A DNA stretch of 64,000 bases from an uncultured Bacteroidia bacterium (lineage in GTDB: Bacteria > Bacteroidota > Bacteroidia > Bacteroidales > UBA932), in NCBI GenBank assembly GCA_902782225.1, contig CACZMF010000007.1, forward strand, positions 35,332-99,331, given 5' to 3'. This document shows positions 25,804 to 32,724 of the stretch, in pieces. The notes below the pieces were generated by a model. The model was not told the DNA's origin. It saw only the letters and a program-made list of their open reading frames with translations, and did not search any database. A program made the translations under genes and the position numbers. Every line of letters begins with the position of its first letter. Within the stretch, counting starts at the first letter, position 1.

Positions 25804-25941
25804 ATGAACATCAAAAAACAACCGACCTACATCCAGCCGCTTGTGAATATAATCACCATACAGGCCGGCTACATCGTGTGTAATTCCCCTGGCCCCAACA
25901 ACATTGCCAATGTGGGTGAAGATGATTATGGAACATATTAA
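25804..25941 (+). CDS. Micropeptide 2 (45 aa) upstream of GLUG lipoprotein
   Basis: Hand-translated frame from ATG 25804 to TAA 25939-25941, 12 nt after one GLUG gene and 12 nt before the next. It begins MNIKKQPTYIQPLVN, has the hydrophobic core YIVCNSPG and ends GEDDYGTY. The layout (basic/aromatic start, hydrophobic core ending in Ser, acidic-aromatic tail) is like micropeptides 1, 3 and 4. No known domain. The larger frame at 25386-25883 is a shadow of the neighbouring gene. Confidence 0.6.
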   Translation: MNIKKQPTYIQPLVNIITIQAGYIVCNSPGPNNIANVGEDDYGTY

Positions 25942-25953
25942 TCCAAAGAAGCC

Positions 25954-28464
25954 ATGAGAAGAATTACTATCATACTGATGTCGATCGCCGCACTGGCCAT
26001 CGCATCCTCCTGCAACAAGAACATCAACCCGGAACCCCCCGGAGACGGACTGGTCTACAAGACCATCCATCTTTCCGCATCCGAGACTCTCACGAATAAA
26101 GCCGCCTTCGGTGAAAAAGAAGGCACATCATATCCCATACTCTGGTCTTCTGAAGACAAGGTGATCATCTGCGTCAACAATGATCCCGATCTCACCCAGG
26201 AGCTCTCCGTCACTCCTACTGATGGCGGAAAGTCCGCAGAATTCGGGGCACGCACTCTGGCCCTTCCCAAGTCAGGTGAAATCACCATCCGCGTGACCAC
26301 CAACACCACTATAGCCTCCGGTGGCACGGCGGCAACGGTGAAATACAAACCGAATGTGGGAGAATCTCAAGCCCCCCAGCCGGCTTCCTGTGACCCGGAA
26401 TCCATTATTTTGTTCGCAAAAGAGACTTATTCCAGCGCAGCAGTAGTTCCTGACAAAATAGAGATGAGTTTCTCACACGCTACCGCGTACGGCCTTTTGA
26501 ACATAAGCGGTATCGACCTTGGCGGCGAGACCGTGAAGTTCGTGGAGCTTCAGGCAATGTCGCCTGACATCAGGATTGCAGGCGACGTGACGATCGACGG
26601 CAACGGCGTTCTCTCTCCCGGAAGCCACACCTCATTGACGATGAGGGGGATAAGCGATCTGAGCAACCCCATCTGGTTTGCAATCGCCCCATCCCAGTTT
26701 AACACGGCATCTGCCCTTGCAATCCACGTGGTCACATCTGCAGACCGCCATTTCGAGAAAATTCTTGATTGCTCGTCGAATCCCCTTAAATTCCAGGCCG
26801 GCCGAATCAGCAAGTTCGGCGTCAATTTCAGCGGGATAGAGCCGGAAGCAAGACAGGTTAAGACTATACGAGACTTGGTTCTGCTCAAGAATGCTTTGCA
26901 AAATAATGATTATGCTTATTGGATGAATTCCAACAAAGAGATTAAGCTTGCCAACGACATCAACTATAACAATGAGGAGGTTAAAGGAAATGCCACAACG
27001 CTTCACGAAGGTGTTACATTCAACGGACAGAACTATGCCATAAAAAATGCTGATATAAGTGCTACCATTTTCAAAATTGTAAAAGGCACAGTCAAGAATC
27101 TAAAGATTGAAGGAGGCACCAATTCCACGTATTTATTCAATACAATTGAAGGTTCTCTTGATGGATTGGAAATCAGCGGCCTTACCTCAAATGCATCTCT
27201 AATCAATACCATTTCAAGTACTGGCACAGCTGAGAATCTTTCGATAGAAGGAGGTGAGAATTCAGATTATTTATTCAACACAATTGAAGGCTCTCTTGAT
27301 GGCTTGACAATCAGCGGCCTTACTTCCTCAAAATCTCTTCTCAATACAATTGCGAGCACTGGCACTGTCAAGAATCTGACAGTAGACAACACCTCGGAAT
27401 ATACTTGTCCCTGGTCTGGAAACAACATGGGTTACGTGACTCTCACAAATCATGGATTAATAGAAGATTGTGAAGTGGCTGCAACGATTAATGTTGGAGA
27501 TCCTGAACGCGGTTCATTCAATTTCGGCGTCTTCTCGCCTAAGTGCATAGACGGACGTTTTGTCAGGTGTAAGAATAATGGTACCGTAACCTGCTCAACA
27601 ACAACTACGATATCTACAGGGTGCAGTCTTGGGGGAATTGTCGGTGTTATAGAGAGCACTCAGGATAATTCTGTTTATATACTTGAGAATTGTGGCAATG
27701 GAGAAAACGGGTCTGTGTCATTAACTGTAAACACTAGTGAAGGCAGTCGCATTTGTTGTGTTGGCGGAGTCGCGGGGGGCAATTATAAAGGTGGCATTTC
27801 CGACGTTACCGGACGATGGCTGGAAGAATCTTTACCCAGTCATGGGGTTATTTATGAATGCTATAATGAGGGAAATGTAGAACTAAACTACAATTGTCCT
27901 AATAGCCTTTCAAAATCAGACACTAAAGGTTCCCCAGGCACAGCTGCCGGCGGTGTTATTGGAACAACTATAAACGATCTGAGCGGATGCTGGAATGAAG
28001 GATCAGTTACAGCTACGTTTGGGACATCATCCAGTAATGCTGTCATTGCGCCAAAAATCGGTGGCGTTGTGGGTGATGCTCATAATAAAGTCATTGGTTG
28101 CATTAACAAAGCCAAAGCATCAATATCCGTTTCAGGTCGAGTAAGAAATTATTATACAGCCTTATATCATGGCGGGGGAACATATTACTTAGCTTGTATT
28201 GGAGGGGTTTGCGGAGCAGTAGGTTGCGGAGGATATGACCCAGACGGCAATGTTTTTGATAATGATGCAGCTATCGCCAACTCTACTTCAGCCGGTTCCA
28301 GAATTCAGGATTGCGATAATTATTCTACAAGTATTGTCACTGCTCTTACTTATAATAATAATAGTACCCCTCAAATCGGTGCTGTTTGTGGCTGGACGTC
28401 AGCAACTAATTCAGGTTGTAATGACTTTGCTAATACGGGCCTAACGGCCGTCGGAGGGATATGA
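25954..28464 (+). CDS. Fimbrillin-like lipoprotein with GLUG-type repeats (copy 2), mosaic composition
   Basis: An 836-aa lipoprotein (lipobox ASSC, Cys20). The first 300 residues are fimbrillin-like (TNKAAFGEKEG, LWSSEDKVIICVN, YGLLNISGIDLGG) with GC-rich codons like the neighbours. From about residue 305 the DNA becomes clearly AT-rich and the protein switches to GLUG-like and beta-helix repeats, including two 46-residue units (YLFNTIEGSLDGL...ISGLTS). A TGA at 28462-28464 ends the frame, but the same frame continues without another stop into MBL copy 3. The tail therefore looks like a recent graft, and the protein may once have been fused to the enzyme (inference). Confidence 0.82.
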   Translation: MRRITIILMSIAALAIASSCNKNINPEPPGDGLVYKTIHLSASETLTNKAAFGEKEGTSYPILWSSEDKVIICVNNDPDLTQELSVTPTDGGKSAEFGARTLALPKSGEITIRVTTNTTIASGGTAATVKYKPNVGESQAPQPASCDPESIILFAKETYSSAAVVPDKIEMSFSHATAYGLLNISGIDLGGETVKFVELQAMSPDIRIAGDVTIDGNGVLSPGSHTSLTMRGISDLSNPIWFAIAPSQFNTASALAIHVVTSADRHFEKILDCSSNPLKFQAGRISKFGVNFSGIEPEARQVKTIRDLVLLKNALQNNDYAYWMNSNKEIKLANDINYNNEEVKGNATTLHEGVTFNGQNYAIKNADISATIFKIVKGTVKNLKIEGGTNSTYLFNTIEGSLDGLEISGLTSNASLINTISSTGTAENLSIEGGENSDYLFNTIEGSLDGLTISGLTSSKSLLNTIASTGTVKNLTVDNTSEYTCPWSGNNMGYVTLTNHGLIEDCEVAATINVGDPERGSFNFGVFSPKCIDGRFVRCKNNGTVTCSTTTTISTGCSLGGIVGVIESTQDNSVYILENCGNGENGSVSLTVNTSEGSRICCVGGVAGGNYKGGISDVTGRWLEESLPSHGVIYECYNEGNVELNYNCPNSLSKSDTKGSPGTAAGGVIGTTINDLSGCWNEGSVTATFGTSSSNAVIAPKIGGVVGDAHNKVIGCINKAKASISVSGRVRNYYTALYHGGGTYYLACIGGVCGAVGCGGYDPDGNVFDNDAAIANSTSAGSRIQDCDNYSTSIVTALTYNNNSTPQIGAVCGWTSATNSGCNDFANTGLTAVGGI
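27097..27372 (+). repeat. Two tandem 138-bp coding repeats
   Basis: Units 27097-27234 and 27235-27372 encode two 46-residue copies in GLUG copy 2. Shared sequence includes the stretch coding for LFNTIEGSLDGL and ISGLTS. The period is a multiple of 3, so copy number could change without breaking the frame. Confidence 0.85.
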
Positions 28465-28497
28465 AGAGATAATGCTGTAGCCTATGACGAAGCGTCA

Positions 28498-29628
28498 GTG
28501 GGAGCCCCCCTGCCCTTGTGGCAGGAGGGAGTCCTTGACATCCATGCGATAAGTACCGGAAGGGGAGAATGTTTTTATTACATTTTCCCCGACGGTACCA
28601 CCATGATGGTGGATGCCGGGGACTTGTACGGACATTCCAACAAGTACACCCAAGTTGACTCAAAACCCAGCGCGGGCGCCCTGCCATGGCAGACCCAGGC
28701 GGCATACGTCAGATATTTCATGCCTGCCGGCCATAATGCGCTGGACTATTTCCTCGGCACCCACTACCATATTGACCACCTCGGCAAATTCGGCAGCGGA
28801 CGGGAAGTACATTCAGAGGGCGACTATAAACTTGCCGGCGTGACCGCACTGTATGAACGAGTTAAGTTCAACAAAACTCTTGACAGGTCATATCCGGTCT
28901 ACGGCAACGATGAATACGAGGAAGAAGGAGAGGACAACAAAGACTCGGACCTGATTGAGAACTACCGCAAGTTCATCACTTACAACACCGCCAACTCAGG
29001 ATTGGTAGCAGAGAAGTTCGAAGTAGGCTCCAACAGCCAGATTGTGCAGCTCTACAATGCTGCCGCGTATCCCAACTTCCAGATCCGGAATTATGCCGGC
29101 AGCGGCCTGGCATGGAACGGCAGCAACGTGGTGGACAAGAATCCCAACGGGACACTGTCCGAGAATGCTCTGTCCTGCGCCTTCCTGCTTAGTTACGGTA
29201 ACTTCGACTTCTTCGCCAGCGGAGACTTGAATAACCAGAACATCTGCAGTACTGTGGCAAGTGCTATAGGCAAGCATATCGAGGCAATGAAGGCACATCA
29301 CCACATGTCCAACGATGCGTCTTATGGAATCGAAGCCAACGTATACACTCCGAATGTAGTGGTTACCCAAAGCTTCTATGAGCGCGCAGATCAGCCGCAG
29401 CAGAGCATTATACAGGCTTATGCCGGGACTCAGGATATGTTCTTCACCGGCATCCCTGCCAGCCTGGTCTCAGCGTATCCACAGGTATATGGGGCCTGCA
29501 AATGCACCGAAGGCCACGTGGTTATACGCGTATGGCCCGGAGGAAATCAGTTCTACGTGTATGTGCTTGACGACACCGACTACGCCTACCGGATAAAAGC
29601 CATCCACGGCCCTTACCAGTGCGATTAA
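28498..29628 (+). CDS. MBL-fold metallohydrolase (copy 3), no signal peptide of its own
   Basis: A 376-aa MBL domain related to copies 1 and 2, with all metal motifs kept: LPLWQEGVLDIHAISTG, DGTTMMVDAGD, GTHYHIDHLG, SGDLNNQ and KAHHHMSND. The best available start is a GTG at 28498, only two residues before the domain begins, so it lacks the signal peptide seen in its relatives. It is in the same frame as the upstream GLUG lipoprotein, 11 codons past that gene's TGA, with no other stop between. Either it is a separate, unexported enzyme, or it is the severed or read-through half of a GLUG-MBL fusion. An acidic insertion (YEEEGEDNKDSD) is specific to this copy. Confidence 0.75.
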   Translation: MGAPLPLWQEGVLDIHAISTGRGECFYYIFPDGTTMMVDAGDLYGHSNKYTQVDSKPSAGALPWQTQAAYVRYFMPAGHNALDYFLGTHYHIDHLGKFGSGREVHSEGDYKLAGVTALYERVKFNKTLDRSYPVYGNDEYEEEGEDNKDSDLIENYRKFITYNTANSGLVAEKFEVGSNSQIVQLYNAAAYPNFQIRNYAGSGLAWNGSNVVDKNPNGTLSENALSCAFLLSYGNFDFFASGDLNNQNICSTVASAIGKHIEAMKAHHHMSNDASYGIEANVYTPNVVVTQSFYERADQPQQSIIQAYAGTQDMFFTGIPASLVSAYPQVYGACKCTEGHVVIRVWPGGNQFYVYVLDDTDYAYRIKAIHGPYQCD

Positions 29629-29665
29629 TGTAAAACGCAACTCTCTCGCTGACAATCCTTTAACA

Positions 29666-29708
29666 GCAGGGGCGACTAAAGAGTCTTATGACACTTAGCC
29701 GCCCCTGC
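29666..29708. terminator. Hairpin between convergent operons
   Basis: GCAGGGGCG (29666-29674) and CGCCCCTGC (29700-29708) form a 9-bp perfect stem; ACTAA and TTAG inside it can extend the pairing. It lies between the plus-strand SusC operon and the minus-strand Rpn gene and may serve both directions. No long T run follows. Confidence 0.65.
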
Positions 29709-29726
29709 AAACTACTTGGAACTATG

Positions 29727-30671
29727 CTATAATGCAGCAATCTCCTCCTGACTCAAGCCAGAAACCCGAGCAATCTTATCATCAGAATCTCCAAGTTCTT
29801 TAAGGGCTTTTGCCATTTCTGCTTTCCCGGCATCAACCCCCTTAGCGAAGAACTCTTCGGCTATTTCCTGACGATCCTCATCAGTGAGATATGAACGCAC
29901 ATCATTTTCGAACATAGAGCGGAAGTATTGTATTTTTTCTTTATCCGGAATCGGAGACTGCAGGCTTGACTCGAACACCGAATCATACTTGTGACCATAC
30001 TGCTCCGGTCTGCTGGCAAAATTACTCATATTTTGGAGAATATCAAACCATACTTCTACAGGGGTTTTAGCCTTTCCAGTCTCTCCGGCAAACCGTGGCA
30101 GTTCGCACATGTAAATGTTCTGAATATTGTTATACACTTCACCGTCTTCCTCCCGTCCGCCATAACGGTATATCAACTTATCGCATTCATGTTTCGTCCG
30201 GAAATTCATGAAGCAGATTACATACACAGGCTTGAGCTTTCCATAGGATTCCCCTTTTGCCAATTGCGTATATATCATTGCTGATTGATAAAACAGAAGT
30301 CTGTTTCGGATGAAAGACTTGTCTCCACGCTGCATTTCCACAATAATCTTTCTCCCGTCTTTCGTGTGGCACAGGACATCCATTATGACTTTCTTGTCAT
30401 CAGCCTTCCACGTGTCAAGCTCATTGGTATCGTACTCAATATGAACGATTTCTTCAGGCAGGATATCGTTGAGAAGTAACATAAGATTCTTCTCGTTGTG
30501 CCCGAAAACGTGTTTGAAGGCCCAGTCGCATAACAAATCAATGTAAGTGCTGGTAGCAATCTTGATAATTAGGTCTTCTTTCTCCTCTTGGGAAAGTTTG
30601 CGAAAGCGGTCGTACTCGTTGACGATGGCTTCATACTGAGCGAATTGCTCTGGGGATAGAGATGTTTTCAT
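29727..30671 (-). CDS. Rpn-family PD-(D/E)XK nuclease (transposase-like)
   Basis: A 314-aa protein of the recombination-promoting nuclease (Rpn)/PDDEXK transposase family, which is widespread in Bacteroidales. Visible: the N-terminal DWAFKHVFGHNEKNLMLLLN motif, the metal-binding Asp in VIMDVLCHTKDG, and the E-x-Q of IIVEMQRGDKSFI. The C-terminus has the typical charged tail with alternating acidic/basic helices (AEMAKALKELGDSDDKIARVSGLS), ending in a short helical repeat. E. coli Rpn proteins cut DNA and raise RecA-independent recombination. Lower GC than its neighbours, as is usual for this mobile-type family. Own promoter at 30699-30706. Confidence 0.88.
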   Translation of the reverse strand: MKTSLSPEQFAQYEAIVNEYDRFRKLSQEEKEDLIIKIATSTYIDLLCDWAFKHVFGHNEKNLMLLLNDILPEEIVHIEYDTNELDTWKADDKKVIMDVLCHTKDGRKIIVEMQRGDKSFIRNRLLFYQSAMIYTQLAKGESYGKLKPVYVICFMNFRTKHECDKLIYRYGGREEDGEVYNNIQNIYMCELPRFAGETGKAKTPVEVWFDILQNMSNFASRPEQYGHKYDSVFESSLQSPIPDKEKIQYFRSMFENDVRSYLTDEDRQEIAEEFFAKGVDAGKAEMAKALKELGDSDDKIARVSGLSQEEIAAL

Positions 30672-30698
30672 AGTTTGAACGATTATAAAAAATCATCG

Positions 30699-30706
30699 CA
30701 AAACTA
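30699..30706 (-). promoter_or_regulatory. -7 box of the Rpn gene
   Basis: Minus-strand TAGTTTTG, perfect TAnnTTTG, 27 nt before the ATG. An ATTG 20 bp upstream (30727-30730) is a near match to the -33 element. Confidence 0.5.
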
Positions 30707-30801
30707 TGAAAAGAAATGGGCTTCGGCAATAGCCGGATGCATTATTTGCGAATTTTTAAAGCGAAAGAAAACTATAAAGAAAAACTTTCGAAAAAAACAT
30801 A

Positions 30802-31755
30802 TTATTTCCAGACGATAAACCTGTTGCCTTCCTCGCGGGAGTATGAAATGCCAGTGAGGAGGGCAATCGATTCAAGGATGTTTTCCGGAGTTTCCTGACG
30901 GACTGTCATAGAGATGCGGGTGTTGTCCAGGAATTCCTTGTTGGGACAAATCACGGAAATGTGGTACCAGTGCTCCAGGCTGGTGAATACGTCGGAGAGG
31001 GCGGTGTTCGTGAACACAAGGCGCTCCTGGGTCCAGCAGGTGTGGTCTTTGGCAAGGATGGGGATCTTCTTCCAGGAAAGGGTGCTGTCGTCGAAAATGA
31101 TTCCCTGACCGGGGGCGAGTTGCGTTTCCGGGAAGGCCTCTCCCTTAACAGTCACGGAGCCCTCTTCGAGGTAGACGGCGCCGGACTGTTCAGGATAGGA
31201 GGTGACGGTGAATCGTGTGCCAGTCACGGTGATGTCCATATCCTTGCTGTGCACGATGAAGGGACGGTTCGTGTCGTGACTAACATCAAAGAAGGCCTCG
31301 CCGTCAAGCGTAACTCTCCTTGTGCGGCCGTCAAGACCACCTCTGAAAGAAAGCGAACTACCCTTATTGAGCCACACTGAGCTGCCGTCGGGGAGGGTGA
31401 AGTAACCTTTTGAAACTGAGGAGGAAACCAGGCGGGTCTCAGGCTCCGGGCTAAACACGTAAACCGCAACTACGGCGAGCAGCGCACAAGCAGCAGCCAG
31501 AGCCCACGGTATAAAGCTGAATTGCCGGTCATATCCATTCATCGCCCTCTCGGTCTTCCGCGCCTTTGAAAACACCTTGCTTGCCTTCGGCATCTTGACA
31601 ACCGTATCCGATGGGGTCTCTGCCCAAATTTCCTCAAGAGCCTCTTCCTTGGACTGGCTATCCTGAGGGTCACGCATCCATCGGTGAAAAGCATCATCGA
31701 CCTCAGGGGATCCTGAACTATGGCTGTACAACTCTATCAGTTCTTTTTCTGTCAT
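30802..31755 (-). CDS. fecR: FecR-family anti-sigma factor
   Basis: Inner-membrane anti-sigma factor, 317 aa. An N-terminal cytoplasmic part (about 1-85) is followed by a single membrane segment (FIPWALAAACALLAVVAVYVF). The periplasmic FecR domain (about 120-220) contains the conserved TLPDGSSVWLNKGSSLSF, GEAFFDVSHDTNRPFIVHS and VTGTRFTV. The DUF4974-type C-terminus (LVFTNTALSDVFTSLEHWYHI) follows. I used ATG 31755 because it sits 4 nt after the sigma stop. Such proteins take a signal from the STN domain of a TonB-dependent transporter; the SusC at 12478 has one, and it starts the only such operon in the window. Confidence 0.95.
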   Translation of the reverse strand: MTEKELIELYSHSSGSPEVDDAFHRWMRDPQDSQSKEEALEEIWAETPSDTVVKMPKASKVFSKARKTERAMNGYDRQFSFIPWALAAACALLAVVAVYVFSPEPETRLVSSSVSKGYFTLPDGSSVWLNKGSSLSFRGGLDGRTRRVTLDGEAFFDVSHDTNRPFIVHSKDMDITVTGTRFTVTSYPEQSGAVYLEEGSVTVKGEAFPETQLAPGQGIIFDDSTLSWKKIPILAKDHTCWTQERLVFTNTALSDVFTSLEHWYHISVICPNKEFLDNTRISMTVRQETPENILESIALLTGISYSREEGNRFIVWK

Positions 31756-31759
31756 ATAA

Positions 31760-32362
31760 TTAAGACGATAAAGTGGCAGCAAGCGCACAAATCAAAGGGA
31801 TCAGAACACTCACTTTATCGGATATTTCTTTCTTTATGTCCCGCAACGCGTTGGAAAGATGGTTTTCGACAGTGCGTTTGTCGATTCCGAACATCTTCGC
31901 AATCTCATTATTCGGCACGCCCTTGAAGCGGCTAAGCCTGAAAATACGCTGCCTCTGCCTAGGCATTTTAGTTAAGGCGCTTTCAATTCTTTCCATCAAC
32001 TCACCGGCGTTTATATCTTCATTCACAATGTCCGCAAAATCCGACGCAGAATACCTCAGCCTTGCCAGATATCGGTATTTGACCAATTCAGAATCAAAGT
32101 GGTCCAGGACCGCGTTCTTGAGCATTGAGAACAGATAAGAGCTGAATGAACTGACCATAGAAATGGTGCTTCTCTTCAGATAGACCTTTATGAATGTGTC
32201 CTGAACGATATCCTTGGCTATTTCCTCATCTTTCACAAGAGAAAAGACAAAGTTGTAGCTTTTGCCGACATACGCATTGTATATCAGCGCAAAAGCCTTC
32301 TCGTCGCCTCGTTTCAGCGCGGCAAGCAACTGCTCTTCCTGGAATGATTTCTGGTTAGCCAT
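31760..32362 (-). CDS. ECF RNA polymerase sigma factor (FecI-like)
   Basis: A 200-aa sigma-70 family factor. Region 2 includes AFALIYNAYVGKSYNFVFSLV and the DIVQDTFIKVYL motif; region 4 includes LPRQRQ-like KMPRQRQRIFRLSRFKG and NEIAKMFGIDKRTVENHLSNAL, an HTH. It is followed at 4 nt by fecR, the standard pair. It has an unusual C-terminal hydrophobic tail (VSVLIPLICALAATLSS), as in many Bacteroidota members. Transcribed after the small membrane gene and murA with only 20 bp between, so it may be partly driven by that operon. Confidence 0.95.
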   Translation of the reverse strand: MANQKSFQEEQLLAALKRGDEKAFALIYNAYVGKSYNFVFSLVKDEEIAKDIVQDTFIKVYLKRSTISMVSSFSSYLFSMLKNAVLDHFDSELVKYRYLARLRYSASDFADIVNEDINAGELMERIESALTKMPRQRQRIFRLSRFKGVPNNEIAKMFGIDKRTVENHLSNALRDIKKEISDKVSVLIPLICALAATLSS

Positions 32363-32382
32363 AGGACTGCCACTGAGGGACT

Positions 32383-32712
32383 TTATGCCCTGGCGGGGCG
32401 CTTTTCGCGGAGGAAGGCGTAGACCACCCAGACGAGCGTGAGGACAAGGGACATCGGCACGCCGACGGTGAGCATTTCGCGGAGCATGGTGGCGGCTCCG
32501 CCTTCGACGCCAAGGGCCGTGAAGAACGGGAAGCGCCAGGTCAGCTCGCCGCTGATCACATGGTCCACGATCAGCATCACGGTGCCTCCCCAGAGCATCT
32601 TCTCAAGGGCGGGAATATTGCGGCCAAGCACGCTTGAAGCCGGTTTGTGCATCGATTTTCTGTAGATGCTCGTGGCGACCGCCTGGAGCATGGGAACTAT
32701 AAAACAAGCCAT
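32383..32712 (-). CDS. Small membrane protein, conserved type (109 aa)
   Basis: Starts MACFIVPMLQAVATS and has at least two predicted membrane helices: around MLWGGTVMLIVDHVIS and MLTVGVPMSLVLTLVWVVYAF. The C-terminus is basic (LREKRPARA), which would be cytoplasmic. I do not recognise a named family. It sits 12 nt after murA and 20 nt before the ECF sigma gene in the same direction, so it is part of the thrA-dapB-dapA-murA transcription unit. An envelope role is possible from its location only. Confidence 0.7.
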   Translation of the reverse strand: MACFIVPMLQAVATSIYRKSMHKPASSVLGRNIPALEKMLWGGTVMLIVDHVISGELTWRFPFFTALGVEGGAATMLREMLTVGVPMSLVLTLVWVVYAFLREKRPARA

Positions 32713-32724
32713 ATCTTTAAAAAT

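Noticed and set aside
28498-29628. MBL copy 3 as a plain pseudogene
   Set aside because: The whole domain and all metal motifs are intact, so I keep it as a CDS and report only its odd start.
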